Source: an uncultured Clostridia bacterium (GTDB taxonomy: Bacteria > Bacillota > Clostridia > Peptostreptococcales > Anaerovoracaceae). From it: 29,704 nucleotides of DNA. Shown here in pieces: positions 1 to 8,170 of the stretch. The stretch is from NCBI GenBank assembly GCA_938009115.1, contig CALLHZ010000064.1:1-29704 (forward strand), read 5' to 3'. The position numbers and the translations under genes were made by a program. Under the pieces are notes generated by a model, which was given only the letters and a program-made list of their open reading frames with translations, did no database searches and was not told the origin of the DNA. Each line of letters begins with the position of its first letter. Positions within the stretch are counted from its first letter, which is position 1.

Positions 1-517
1 AAAGCACGGTGCCCAAAGCGGCCACCGCTGTCAGAAAAACACCGGTGGCAAGCATAACGCCGACGCCGAAAGTAAACAGTTCCCTCGGTTGATAATGATT
101 TTCCGCAATCTGGGAAGAAAAAATGCCGCTGAAGAAAACAATGGTCAGAGGATTGGAGGCAGTTAGAAAAACACATCGTAAAAACAAACTGCTGCTCCGC
201 GCCACGCCAAAGAGAGCGATCCCGGTAAGAATAGAAAAACCAAGGGCCCCAAACAGGATATTGAGACCGAACAAGATCAGTACCAAGGCGCCAAAAAGCC
301 GTATGCTCTTTTGTACGCGGTCACTTTTCATCAGCCGCGCCACGCCCATGCCAGCCAGCGCCATATACAAAATGTCTACGGCGGCAATGGCTGCCACAAC
401 GACCATGCCGCGCCAAAATCCCTGGGACATTGCGGTATTAAAGGTCATGAGGCACATGGGTCCGATGGCCAGCTGCAGCAGGATGCCGAAGCGGATCCCG
501 TTGGCGATCACTTTCAT
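1..517 (-). CDS. LysE/RhtB-family amino-acid exporter (3' end cut by window edge)
   Basis: An open frame runs from an ATG at 517 off the left edge, giving 172 visible codons. The protein opens with a hydrophobic helix around GIRFGILLQLAIGPMCLM, and the Gly-Pro in the first helix is typical of the LysE/RhtB translocator family. Further hydrophobic segments follow at about residues 35-58, 70-100 and 150-172. Such proteins export amino acids or related small molecules across the inner membrane; the substrate cannot be told from sequence. A GGAGG site precedes the start, and only 16 bp separate it from the rsmG stop, so it probably belongs to the rsmG transcript. Other Bacillota often have the chromosome-partition genes in this place, so this neighbour is accessory. 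It is partial because of the window, not visibly broken. Confidence 0.8.
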   Translation of the reverse strand, partial: MKVIANGIRFGILLQLAIGPMCLMTFNTAMSQGFWRGMVVVAAIAAVDILYMALAGMGVARLMKSDRVQKSIRLFGALVLILFGLNILFGALGFSILTGIALFGVARSSSLFLRCVFLTASNPLTIVFFSGIFSSQIAENHYQPRELFTFGVGVMLATGVFLTAVAALGTVL

Positions 518-533
518 CGTATATCCTCCAGGA

Positions 534-1235
534 TCACAGGGGATCTTTTGACGGAATACCTGCTTTGCGGGGATAAGCCGGAGGCGTCTTTCGCTCCTTT
601 TGGATGCACACCAGAATGTGGCCGCTTTCAGCCTCCTCCGCCGGGATCGTCTCCGCCAGGCTGCCGCCCAGTATTCGGATCGCCCGCTGAGCGTCCTTGA
701 TCTCCTCTGCCGCAAGCACTGTCTTATATGCCACGAACCATCCACCTTCCCGCACATAGGGAAGACAGTATTCACTCAGCGTAGACAGATTGGCTACCGC
801 CCGGGAAACGACGAGATCAAAGCGCTCCCGATAGGCTGGGTCTGAGGCGGGATCCTCTGCCCGGGCATGGAGGATCTTCACATTCGTCAACCCGATTTTT
901 TTGGCGATCTGCTCCACTGCCAGAAGCTTTTTCCGGACAGAATCCATGAGCAGGAAAGCTTTGTCCGGCGCGGCGATCGCCAGAGGAATACCCGGCAATC
1001 CGGCCCCCGTGCCGACATCCAGCACAGAGTCCGCCGCAGCGAATCCCTTAAAACGCCATAGCGCCAGTGAGTCGATCAGATGCTTTTGCTCAAATGCCTC
1101 CGTTTCCCGGATCGCCGTTAAATTGACGGATTCGTTTCTTTTCAGCACTTCCTCCATATACATGCGATAACGCTCCAGCGTGACAGGGTCCGCCGGGAGC
1201 CCCGCTTGCACCAGAAACGTCCTAAGCCTTTCCAT
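534..1235 (-). CDS. rsmG: 16S rRNA (guanine-527-N7)-methyltransferase RsmG (GidB)
   Basis: This 233-residue protein is the usual length for RsmG, which methylates N7 of G527 in 16S rRNA using S-adenosylmethionine. The SAM-binding motif VLDVGTGAGLPGIPLAI sits near residues 71-87. The conserved DLVVSRAVA segment follows at about residue 140, and the C-terminus ends in the family signature YPRKAGIPSKDPL. The start is set by an AGAGGAG site just upstream. The gene overlaps the 3' end of mnmG by 14 bp, so the two are co-transcribed and probably translationally coupled. Loss of RsmG gives low-level streptomycin resistance in other bacteria; nothing here suggests it is inactive. Confidence 0.96.
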   Translation of the reverse strand: MERLRTFLVQAGLPADPVTLERYRMYMEEVLKRNESVNLTAIRETEAFEQKHLIDSLALWRFKGFAAADSVLDVGTGAGLPGIPLAIAAPDKAFLLMDSVRKKLLAVEQIAKKIGLTNVKILHARAEDPASDPAYRERFDLVVSRAVANLSTLSEYCLPYVREGGWFVAYKTVLAAEEIKDAQRAIRILGGSLAETIPAEEAESGHILVCIQKERKTPPAYPRKAGIPSKDPL

Positions 1236-3114
1236 GCTCGCTCCTCTTGTTTTTTTCCATATGAACCATCAGCACATTGATATCCGCAGGAGACACACCG
1301 GAGATCCGGGATGCCTGGCCCACCGACAGCGGTTTGAACTGAGCAAGCTTCTGGCGGGCTTCCAGCCGAATCCCCTCCATGGACAAATAGTCCAGGGCCG
1401 GATCCAGTTTCCTGTCCTCCAGTTTTTTGAACCGTTGGATCTGGGCCAGTTGCTTGGTGATATATCCTTCATATTTGATCTGTACCTGGACTTTATCGAT
1501 GGCATGCCGAGAAAGGGCAGGTCTGTCCGGGTCGACTGCAGCCAAAAGCTCATAAGTCATTTCCGGGCGTTTCAGGAGTTCTGCCAAGGTGCTTCTGTTG
1601 TTCAACGGCGTGCTTCCATGGGCAGAAAGAAAATCGTTGATAGACGATGGACTCACTTCTGTTAACGCAAGCCGGTTCAATTCCGCTTTTGTTTCCTCTT
1701 TGATCGACAGATACCGTGCATATCGCTCCTCTGTCACCAGACCCGCTCGATATCCCTTTTCCGTAAGACGTACATCGGCGTTGTCCTGCCGCAGGACCAA
1801 GCGGTATTCAGCTCTGGAAGTCATGATCCGGTAGGGTTCGTTCGTGCCCTTCGTTACAAGGTCGTCGATGAGGACGCCGATATATCCTTCGGAGCGGTCG
1901 ATCACGAAGGGTTCTTTTCCGTCCAGCTTCCGGGCCGCATTGATGCCGGCCATCAACCCCTGGGCCGCAGCTTCTTCATAGCCGGAGCTGCCGTTGAACT
2001 GCCCGGCGCAGAAAAGATTCCCGAACTGCCTGTGCTCCAGGTTGATCTGAATATCCAGCGGATCGATGCAATCATATTCGATGGCGTAGGCAGGCCGTAC
2101 GATCTCCAAATGCTCCAGTCCGGGGATCGTCTTATAAAATGCAGTCTGCACATCCTCTGGCAGGCTGCTGGACATGCCCTGGAGGTACATCTCGTCGGTG
2201 GTCAGACTTTCCGGCTCCACAAAGAGCTGATGGCGCTCCTTGTCGGCAAAACGTCGGACCTTATCTTCGATGGAAGGACAATATCTGGGGCCGACACCCG
2301 TGATAAGGCCTCCAAACAATGCGGACAGGTGGGAATTTTCACGGATCACCCGGTGTGTTTCCTCGTTGGTATAAGAAAGATAGCAAGGCACCTGGTCTTT
2401 CTCCAGCGTTTCATTCATAAAGGAGAACGGTACAATGACGGGATCGCCGTATTGGGGGATCATTTTGGAATAATCCAGACTTTTGGAGAGAGCCCTGGCC
2501 GGTGTGCCGGTTTTGAACCGTCGCAGCCTCAGCCCTTGGGCCTTCAGGCTGTCGGACAAGGCGTCGGAAGGAGACAGGCCGTTGGGACCGCTGGAATAGG
2601 CGGCATCCCCAATAAAGATCATGCCCTTCAAAAAAGTACCGGTGGCGATCACAACGGCTCTCGCACCGTAGTAGACTCCGGTTTTGAGCTGAACACCGCG
2701 GACGCGCTTCTCCTCGTCAAAATCGATGGAAACGACTTCGCCTTGTTTGAGGAACAGATTCTCCTGTTGTTCCAGCACACGTTTCATTTCCAGGTGATAA
2801 GCGTTCTTGTCGGCCTGGGCTCGCAGCGAATGGACCGCCGGACCTTTGGCTGTGTTCAGCATTTTGCTTTGAATAAAGGTCTTGTCGATCACAAGCCCCA
2901 TCTGGCCGCCCAAAGCGTCGATCTCCCGAACCAGATGTCCCTTTCCGGTACCGCCGATGGAGGGATTACAGAACAAAAAGGCCACCGCCTCCAGATTGAT
3001 GGAAAGGATGAGCGTTTTTTTCCCCAGTCTGGCCGCGGCCAGCGCCGCTTCGCATCCCGCGTGTCCGGCACCGATCACCACGACATCGAATTGTCCCATG
3101 TGTTTGATATTCAT
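1222..3114 (-). CDS. mnmG: tRNA uridine-34 5-carboxymethylaminomethyl modification enzyme MnmG (GidA)
   Basis: This 630-residue FAD protein works with MnmE to add the aminomethyl or carboxymethylaminomethyl group to U34 of certain tRNAs. The Rossmann motif GAGHAG is at residues 15-20. The family signatures CNPSIGGTGKGHLVREIDAL (about residue 50) and CPSIEDKVRRF (about residue 275) are intact, and the length is normal. The start is three bases after the mnmE stop. An alternative ATG five codons in would also fit, since no strong ribosome-binding site separates them. The 3' end overlaps rsmG. It lies in the order mnmE-mnmG-rsmG that is common next to the origin in Bacillota. Confidence 0.97.
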   Translation of the reverse strand: MNIKHMGQFDVVVIGAGHAGCEAALAAARLGKKTLILSINLEAVAFLFCNPSIGGTGKGHLVREIDALGGQMGLVIDKTFIQSKMLNTAKGPAVHSLRAQADKNAYHLEMKRVLEQQENLFLKQGEVVSIDFDEEKRVRGVQLKTGVYYGARAVVIATGTFLKGMIFIGDAAYSSGPNGLSPSDALSDSLKAQGLRLRRFKTGTPARALSKSLDYSKMIPQYGDPVIVPFSFMNETLEKDQVPCYLSYTNEETHRVIRENSHLSALFGGLITGVGPRYCPSIEDKVRRFADKERHQLFVEPESLTTDEMYLQGMSSSLPEDVQTAFYKTIPGLEHLEIVRPAYAIEYDCIDPLDIQINLEHRQFGNLFCAGQFNGSSGYEEAAAQGLMAGINAARKLDGKEPFVIDRSEGYIGVLIDDLVTKGTNEPYRIMTSRAEYRLVLRQDNADVRLTEKGYRAGLVTEERYARYLSIKEETKAELNRLALTEVSPSSINDFLSAHGSTPLNNRSTLAELLKRPEMTYELLAAVDPDRPALSRHAIDKVQVQIKYEGYITKQLAQIQRFKKLEDRKLDPALDYLSMEGIRLEARQKLAQFKPLSVGQASRISGVSPADINVLMVHMEKNKRSEHGKA

Positions 3115-3117
3115 ACG

Positions 3118-4509
3118 CTACTTTCCCAGGCAGAAACGGGAAAAGATCTCTTCCAGGATCTCGTCTCCCGCAGTCTGTCCCGTAATTTCCCCCAGAAGAT
3201 CGAAGGCTGCCTTCACATTGACCTCGATAAAATCCATCGCCTCCTGACGGCTTGTCATTCCAAGGGCTTCCTGAATCTCACCCCGGGCTCGCCGGATCAG
3301 ATCGATGTGGCGCACATTGGTGACCAGCAGATCTTCCTTTCGCCTTACTTTTCCCTCGGTGATCCATTCGATAATAGTCTCCTCCAGCCGGTCCAGACCA
3401 AGTCCTTCGGTCAGCGATGTGGATAGGATCGTGGCCGCAGGAAGCAGTTCCCGAACTTCTTGTTCCGTCAGGACGCCTGGTAAATCAGATTTGTTCAGCA
3501 GCACGATGCAGCGCCGATCCTTCAAAAAATCCGTCAGTTCCCGGTCCTCCGCAGAAAGAGGCTGGCTGACATCCAGTAAAAACAGCAGGAGATCCGCCTT
3601 GCTGAAAGCCTCCTTGCTGCGCTGGATCCCCAGCCGCTCCACGATATCCTCCGATTCCCGGATCCCTGCAGTGTCCGTGAGCTTCACCGGGATGCCTCGC
3701 AAGGAGACCTGCTCTTCGATGGTATCCCGGGTGGTTCCCGGGATCTCCGTCACGATCGCCCTGTTTTCCCTGAGAAAGAAGTTCAGCAGAGAGGATTTTC
3801 CCACGTTGGGCTTGCCCATGATCGTCACGGAAAATCCTTCCCGTATCATTCGCCCTTCTTTAGAAAATTCCAGTAAATTTGCGCATGTGTCGTCTATTTG
3901 CTGTAAACTATTTTCAATTTGCCCATAGGTGAGTTCTTCGATATCCTCGTCAGGATAATCCATATTCACCGTCAAAAGGATCAACAGCTCTTTCAGCTCG
4001 TCCCGCAGCCTGTTCACGCGCTGAGAAAGGCTTCCTGCCGCCTGATCCAGCGCTGCTTCAAAGCTTTGGTCGGATCGGGATCGTATCAGATCGATCACCG
4101 CTTCCGCCTGGGCCAGGTCGATTCGTCCGTTCATAAAAGCGCGCTTGGTAAATTCTCCCGGTTCTGCCGGGGCAGCGCCCATCTGAAAACAGGCGCGCAA
4201 AATGTTGCGCAGCGACACGATGCTGCCGTGGCACTGGATTTCCACTAAATCTTCCGCCGTATAAGACCTGGGACCTTTCATGTATACGCACATTACCTCA
4301 TCCAGGATTTTTTGCGTCTCAGGATCCTGAATCGACCCGTAATACATCCGGCGAGGTTCCGTTTCGCCGGGCTCCAGAGACCTTCCGCCGGGCAAGCGAA
4401 ACAAGCCCAGGAAAATTTCAAGGGCTTCCGGGCCCGACATCCGTACGATGCCGATCCCGCTCTCGCCGTAGGCAGTCGATATGGCCGCAATGGTCTGCGC
4501 GTTGTTCAT
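3118..4509 (-). CDS. mnmE: tRNA modification GTPase MnmE (TrmE)
   Basis: This 463-residue GTPase is the partner of MnmG in U34 modification of tRNA. The N-terminal formyl-tetrahydrofolate-binding domain covers roughly residues 1-120. A helical domain surrounds the Ras-like G domain: G1 GKPNVGKSS at 232-240, G2 GTTRDT at 258-263, G3 DTAG at 279-282 and G4 NKSD at 339-342. The C-terminus FCLGK keeps the catalytic CxGK signature. The start is preceded by AAAGGCAGGG. A terminator-like hairpin lies just upstream, after jag, and there is no room for a promoter between hairpin and gene. Expression therefore probably depends on readthrough or a promoter inside jag. Confidence 0.97.
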   Translation of the reverse strand: MNNAQTIAAISTAYGESGIGIVRMSGPEALEIFLGLFRLPGGRSLEPGETEPRRMYYGSIQDPETQKILDEVMCVYMKGPRSYTAEDLVEIQCHGSIVSLRNILRACFQMGAAPAEPGEFTKRAFMNGRIDLAQAEAVIDLIRSRSDQSFEAALDQAAGSLSQRVNRLRDELKELLILLTVNMDYPDEDIEELTYGQIENSLQQIDDTCANLLEFSKEGRMIREGFSVTIMGKPNVGKSSLLNFFLRENRAIVTEIPGTTRDTIEEQVSLRGIPVKLTDTAGIRESEDIVERLGIQRSKEAFSKADLLLFLLDVSQPLSAEDRELTDFLKDRRCIVLLNKSDLPGVLTEQEVRELLPAATILSTSLTEGLGLDRLEETIIEWITEGKVRRKEDLLVTNVRHIDLIRRARGEIQEALGMTSRQEAMDFIEVNVKAAFDLLGEITGQTAGDEILEEIFSRFCLGK

Positions 4510-4534
4510 GGACCCTGCCTTTCATTCATTGATG

Positions 4535-4560
4535 AAAAAAAGGCTGCGTCAGAGCAGCCT
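4535..4560 (-). terminator. Intrinsic terminator or attenuator between jag and mnmE
   Basis: On the minus strand a perfect 7-bp stem (AGGCTGC / GCAGCCT) with a 6-nt loop is followed by six T residues. It starts a few bases after the jag stop. It should end or thin out the rpmH-to-jag transcript before the mnmE-mnmG-rsmG genes. Confidence 0.85.
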
Positions 4561-4566
4561 TTCGTT

Positions 4567-5484
4567 CTATTTCTGAGGTTCGATGATCACCCTTCTGTAG
4601 GGTTCCTCCCCTTCGCTTTTTGTCGTGACCTCGGGCCTGCTCTGAAGCGCAGTGTGGATCACTTTCCGCTCGTAGGGATTCATCGGCTCCAGCCGGATGC
4701 TTCTTCCGGATCTCTGCGCCTTGTCCGCCAGTCTGTTGGCCAGCTTTTCCAGTGTCAGCTCTCTTTTTCTCCGATACCCTTCTGCATCGATCACAACGCG
4801 AAGGTATCCTTCTTTGTCCTTGTTCACCACCAGGCTGGTCAAATATTGGATCGCGTCCAGCGTTTGCCCGCGTTTGCCAATGATCGTTCCCGAATCAGGT
4901 CCTTCGATATCCACGTAAACCGTCTCGGTACCGGCGAATACCTTGATGCTGACATCCAGGCCCATCTTCTCCGTGACTTCCTGAAGGAATGTCCTGGCAG
5001 GATGCTGCTCCTGCTCCACAAGATCCGCAGGTCTTTCGTTCAGGATCCTGGCCTCGCCATAGGTGAGCTTTGCTTCTCTGGCCGGCTCCCGGCGGGGTTT
5101 TTCCCGGGTGCGCTTTTCGCGCTGGAACCGGTAAGGCGTCCGGGGCTGGTTTTCCGGTTCATCCAACCCGCATACTTCGATCAGGATCTCCTGGTTTCCT
5201 TCCTTTTTGATCTCGACTCTGCGCTCGATCCGTTCCTGTCTGTTTTCGGGCTTTCTTTCAGCCTCTCTCTTCGGCTCTTCCTTCGGCGTCTCTTGTTTCT
5301 CTGTTTTACTGATTTCTTTTTCCTCGACCCGCACCTTCGCAAGTTTGGATCCGATTCCGAAAAATCCCTTCGAGGGTTCTTCCAGTATCTTGACTTCGAC
5401 CTGGTCTCTTGTAAGCTTCAGGTCTGCCAGGGCCAGATCGACGGCGATGTCGACACTGTCGCCCCATTTTTCAGCATATCTCAT
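4567..5484 (-). CDS. jag: Jag/KhpB family RNA-binding protein (SpoIIIJ-associated)
   Basis: This 305-residue protein has the three-part Jag layout. A Jag-N domain covers about residues 1-55 and includes the KGFFGIGSKLAKV segment. A long, highly charged linker rich in Glu, Lys and Arg spans about 56-150. A KH domain follows with a GKRG loop in GTIIGKRGQTLDAI, and an R3H domain ends the protein with the Arg...His core in YERKVIHTAL. In other Bacillota this protein (KhpB, EloR) binds RNA with KhpA and influences cell elongation; in Bacillus it was named for its link to SpoIIIJ/YidC. KhpA is not in this window. The GGAGG site and the 23-bp gap after yidC indicate co-transcription. The linker is the most variable part of the family. 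Confidence 0.93.
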   Translation of the reverse strand: MRYAEKWGDSVDIAVDLALADLKLTRDQVEVKILEEPSKGFFGIGSKLAKVRVEEKEISKTEKQETPKEEPKREAERKPENRQERIERRVEIKKEGNQEILIEVCGLDEPENQPRTPYRFQREKRTREKPRREPAREAKLTYGEARILNERPADLVEQEQHPARTFLQEVTEKMGLDVSIKVFAGTETVYVDIEGPDSGTIIGKRGQTLDAIQYLTSLVVNKDKEGYLRVVIDAEGYRRKRELTLEKLANRLADKAQRSGRSIRLEPMNPYERKVIHTALQSRPEVTTKSEGEEPYRRVIIEPQK

Positions 5485-5507
5485 GATTGTCCTCCGAAGA
5501 CAGTGAT

Positions 5508-6212
5508 TTATTTTTTCTTTTTCAGTGCCTGCTCCACTTCAATGCGCAGACGTTGTTTTTCTTTTTGCTTGTTCAGGAAATATGTCTGAACGATCATCAG
5601 CAGATTTCCCACAGCCCAATAAAGCGCCAGTCCGGAAGGGAACGTTCTTCCCATCATAAAAATCATGATGGGAAACAAATACTTCATTCCCGCCATCATG
5701 TTGTTGGCGTCTGTGGGTGTAGAACCCATCGTCTGGGAATAGGTAAAGAACGTGCTAAGTCCTGCTGCGAGGGGCAGGATCCAGTTGTCCGGCTGGCTCA
5801 GGTCCGGGACCCAGAGAAACGCTTCGTGAACGGCAACCACCATTTCCGGCTGCACCATGTACTCCAGCGGATTTCTCAAAAGACTGAAAAGACCCATGAT
5901 GATGGGCATTTGTATTAAAATAGGCAGACAGCCGCCCATAGGATTGAATTTTTCCTTGGCGTACAGCTCCTGCAGCTTTTTGTTCATCGTTTCCTTGTCG
6001 TTTGCATAACGGATCTGTATTTCCTTCAACTTTGGCTGTATTTCCGCCATGGCCGCGCTGCTTTTGATCTGCTTGGCGTAAAGGGGCAGCATACAGATCC
6101 TGACGATCACCGTCAGCAGGATGATGGACAGGCCGTAGTTATTTACAAATCCATAGATATACTCAAGCAAGGAACCGATTGGTCCGGCAAATAACCCGAT
6201 AAATGTATTCAT
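5508..6212 (-). CDS. yidC: Membrane protein insertase YidC (Oxa1/SpoIIIJ family)
   Basis: This 234-residue polytopic protein belongs to the YidC/Oxa1/Alb3 family and inserts proteins into the cytoplasmic membrane. The first strongly hydrophobic segment contains the conserved groove arginine in LLTVIVRICMLPL. The cytoplasmic hairpin follows (IQPKLKEIQIRYANDKETMNKKLQELY), then FNPMGGCLPILIQMPI, a family hallmark. Further membrane segments are at about 105-125, 150-170 and 185-215, and the tail is basic (KQKEKQRLRIEVEQALKKKK). There is no lipoprotein signal peptide, unlike Bacillus SpoIIIJ, and the protein is on the short side, as in many Clostridia. A GGAGGAAC site supports the ATG at 6212. Neighbours yidD and jag are the standard ones. 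Confidence 0.96.
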   Translation of the reverse strand: MNTFIGLFAGPIGSLLEYIYGFVNNYGLSIILLTVIVRICMLPLYAKQIKSSAAMAEIQPKLKEIQIRYANDKETMNKKLQELYAKEKFNPMGGCLPILIQMPIIMGLFSLLRNPLEYMVQPEMVVAVHEAFLWVPDLSQPDNWILPLAAGLSTFFTYSQTMGSTPTDANNMMAGMKYLFPIMIFMMGRTFPSGLALYWAVGNLLMIVQTYFLNKQKEKQRLRIEVEQALKKKK

Positions 6213-6248
6213 TGTTCCTCCGATGATGCTTCTTTTGGGAGAAGCGTT

Positions 6249-6461
6249 TTATGGAAGCGGATCGTATCCGCCCGGATTCCAGGGATGGCAGCGCAGGAGT
6301 CTCCTGATTCCCAGCCAGCTTCCTTTCACAGCCCCGTATTTGATCAGCGCTTCTTTGCAGTAAGCAGAGCAGGTGGGCTCAAAACGACAAGTCTTTGGCA
6401 GGAAGGGGGAAATCATTCTCTGGTAAATGTTGATGATCAAAACGAGCAATTTTTTCATCAC
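6249..6461 (-). CDS. yidD: Membrane protein insertion efficiency factor YidD
   Basis: This small protein of about 70 residues has the YidD pattern: a short hydrophobic N-terminus with YQRMISP, then the cysteine-containing motif CRFEPTCSAYCKEALIKYG, and a C-terminal RLLRCHPWNPGGYDP. YidD assists YidC-dependent insertion at the inner face of the membrane. The frame opens at a GTG (6461), followed at once by an ATG (6458); either may be used. The GTG comes one base after the rnpA stop, so translation is probably coupled to rnpA. Confidence 0.94.
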   Translation of the reverse strand: MMKKLLVLIINIYQRMISPFLPKTCRFEPTCSAYCKEALIKYGAVKGSWLGIRRLLRCHPWNPGGYDPLP

Positions 6462-6462
6462 A

Positions 6463-6798
6463 TCACTTGAGGATCCCGGCTCTTTTGATTGCGGCTTCCA
6501 TTGATTTTTTCACATCCGCACATTTCGAATCCAAAATCGTCTGCCGGGCGATAAAGATGAAATCCCACCCCTGGGGAAGCTGTTCCTCCAGCTGACGGTA
6601 GCTTTCCTTCATCAATCGTCTGGCCCGGTTTCTCTGTACGCTTTTTCCAACCTTCTTGCTGGCCAGAAAAGCCTTTCTGTTGTAAGGAAGATGATTCTTT
6701 CTGTAAAAGACCACGACGAACTTGCTCGGAACCGATCGTTCTCTCTTGTAAATACTGGTGAAATCCTCTTTTTTTCTGAGCACATCGGCCTTTAACAT
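6463..6798 (-). CDS. rnpA: Ribonuclease P protein component
   Basis: This 111-residue basic protein binds the RNase P RNA and helps remove the 5' leader of pre-tRNAs. The N-terminus MLKADVLRKKEDF matches the usual RnpA opening. The signature RNR box is present in KVGKSVQRNRARRLMKESYR at about residues 50-70. I chose the ATG at 6798 because a GGAAGTG site lies 5-6 bases upstream and because the family begins here. A longer in-frame start at 6837 would overlap the upstream hairpin and adds residues not seen in the family. The gene follows rpmH, as in nearly all bacteria, separated by an attenuator-like hairpin. Confidence 0.95.
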   Translation of the reverse strand: MLKADVLRKKEDFTSIYKRERSVPSKFVVVFYRKNHLPYNRKAFLASKKVGKSVQRNRARRLMKESYRQLEEQLPQGWDFIFIARQTILDSKCADVKKSMEAAIKRAGILK

Positions 6799-6826
6799 AC
6801 ATTCACTTCCTGAAGGTTCCATTAGC

Positions 6827-6848
6827 AAAAAGACCACGAAACGCGGCC
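6827..6848 (-). terminator. Attenuator-type hairpin between rpmH and rnpA
   Basis: On the minus strand GGCCGCG pairs with CGTGGTC (7 bp including two G-U pairs) around a TTT loop, followed by five T residues. It begins two bases after the rpmH stop codon. A weak terminator at this point would make far more rpmH than rnpA mRNA, which fits the different amounts of the two products needed by the cell. Confidence 0.65.
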
Positions 6849-6849
6849 T

Positions 6850-6984
6850 TTATGCGGAAAGAGACTTTCTTCCTTTCAACCTTCTTCTCTTGAGTACGTT
6901 TCTGCCGTTTTTCGTACTCATTCTTTTTCTGAAGCCATGCTCTTTGCTTCTTTGCCTCTTCTTGGGCTGGTATGTCATTTTCAT
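6850..6984 (-). CDS. rpmH: 50S ribosomal protein L34
   Basis: A 44-codon frame encodes MKMTYQPKKRQRSKEHGFRK and ends in GRKSLSA, clearly ribosomal protein L34, which is a short, very basic protein of the large subunit. An AGGGAGG site lies upstream of the ATG at 6984. The third residue is Met where Arg is common; a start at that ATG would drop two residues and fits the family less well. It is the first gene of the rpmH-rnpA-yidD-yidC-jag operon, driven by a perfect consensus promoter at the end of recF. Confidence 0.97.
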   Translation of the reverse strand: MKMTYQPKKRQRSKEHGFRKRMSTKNGRNVLKRRRLKGRKSLSA

Positions 6985-7034
6985 TTCCGAATTCCTCCCT
7001 TCCTGATATTGATTTCTATGCAATCGCAACGGTC

Positions 7035-7063
7035 ATTATATAATTTTAAGGTATTTATGTCAA
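7035..7063 (-). promoter_or_regulatory. Perfect sigma-A consensus promoter of the rpmH operon
   Basis: On the minus strand TTGACA (7063-7058) and TATAAT (7040-7035) are separated by exactly 17 bp. The -35 hexamer coincides with the last two sense codons of recF (Leu-Thr) and the spacer includes its TAA. Transcription should start near 7028, leaving a leader of about 45 nt before rpmH. Confidence 0.92.
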
Positions 7064-8167
7064 CCTTTTTACATGACCGTCGTGAATGTCAAACACTTTG
7101 CCCGCAGGCAGTCTGCGGAACATTTCATCGTCGATGCCTGTCGCCGTAATAAAAACCTGCACCTCTTTCATCGCCTCGATCAGGAATGTCTGCCTTCCGT
7201 CGTCAAGCTCGGAAAGAACATCATCCAGAAGAAGGATCGCTTTTTTTCCGGTTTCCTGACGGATCAACTGGATTTCCGCAAGCTTCATCGCCAGGGCTGC
7301 GGTTCTTTGCTGTCCTTGAGAGCCGAACTGCCGGGTATCCGTACCGTTGATCAATATGGACAAATCGTCTTTATGAGGTCCCGCAGAGGTATACCCTCTG
7401 AAATAGTCTTTTTCCCGGTTTTTTTTCAACAGAAATAGTATTTCTTCCTTGGTTTTTTCTTCTGTTTGATCCTCTTTTTTTAAAAAATCGCCTTCGTAGT
7501 TGATTTCCAGAATCTCTCTCCCTTCGGAAATCGTATGATGGATGCCGCTGCTGATTTCCTGAAGCCTCTTGACAAAGCCCTTTCTCTCGCGGGTAAGGCG
7601 GAGACCGCATTCTGCAAGGGCTTCATCGTAGGTTTCCAGAAGCGGATCCTCTTTGCTCCTGTTTCTCAAGAGCGCGTTGCGCTGTTTTAATAATCTTTTG
7701 TATTGTCCAAGCGTGCTGTAATAAACCGGTTTCAGCTGGCACAGTTCCCGATCCAAAAACCTTCTTCGGTTTTCTGGTCCTTCCTTGATGATTCGAAGGT
7801 CCTCCGGAGAAAAAACAACGATGTACACCTCTTCCAGAAGCTCTGCGCTGCGTTCCAGCTTGATTCCTTGTACACGAATTATTTTTCCTTCTTTTTTGTA
7901 GAGGATCTCTATCTCTTTTTCTGTTTCAGCTGCAGATGGATCGCAAAGTACCGTCTTGATCCTTGCGAACTCCTTGTTGAATCCTATCATTTCAGTATCT
8001 TTGCTCGTCCGGAATGATTTTCCAAGACTCATTACAAAGAGACTTTCGATCAGATTGGTTTTTCCCTGGGCATTGTCTCCCAAAAAAATATTGATTTTCT
8101 CATCAAAAGAAACGTGTTCTTCTTCGTAATTTCTGAAATTGTTGAGAAATACTTCCTTAAAGTACAT
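7055..8167 (-). CDS. recF: DNA replication and repair protein RecF
   Basis: This 370-residue SMC-like ATPase loads RecA at single-strand gaps together with RecO and RecR. Walker A GDNAQGKT is at residues 30-37. The ABC signature region FGSQGQQRTAALA is near 280-290, and Walker B AILLLDDVLSELD near 310-322. The N-terminus MYFKEVFLNNFRNYEE is typical. The start lies three bases after the dnaN stop, with TAAGGA directly before the ATG. The small S4-domain gene yaaA that sits between dnaN and recF in Bacillus is absent. The 3' end carries the -35 element of the rpmH promoter. Orientation relative to gyrB is opposite to the usual arrangement. Confidence 0.97.
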   Translation of the reverse strand: MYFKEVFLNNFRNYEEEHVSFDEKINIFLGDNAQGKTNLIESLFVMSLGKSFRTSKDTEMIGFNKEFARIKTVLCDPSAAETEKEIEILYKKEGKIIRVQGIKLERSAELLEEVYIVVFSPEDLRIIKEGPENRRRFLDRELCQLKPVYYSTLGQYKRLLKQRNALLRNRSKEDPLLETYDEALAECGLRLTRERKGFVKRLQEISSGIHHTISEGREILEINYEGDFLKKEDQTEEKTKEEILFLLKKNREKDYFRGYTSAGPHKDDLSILINGTDTRQFGSQGQQRTAALAMKLAEIQLIRQETGKKAILLLDDVLSELDDGRQTFLIEAMKEVQVFITATGIDDEMFRRLPAGKVFDIHDGHVKRLT

Positions 8168-8170
8168 TCC

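Noticed and set aside
6458..6802. Alternative 114-codon frame overlapping rnpA
   Set aside because: It is out of frame with rnpA, whose RNR motif and ribosome-binding site are clear; this frame shows no recognisable domain.
8168..8170. Missing yaaA (S4-domain gene) between dnaN and recF
   Set aside because: The gap is three bases, so there is no hidden small gene. Absence of yaaA alone is common enough not to be a finding.
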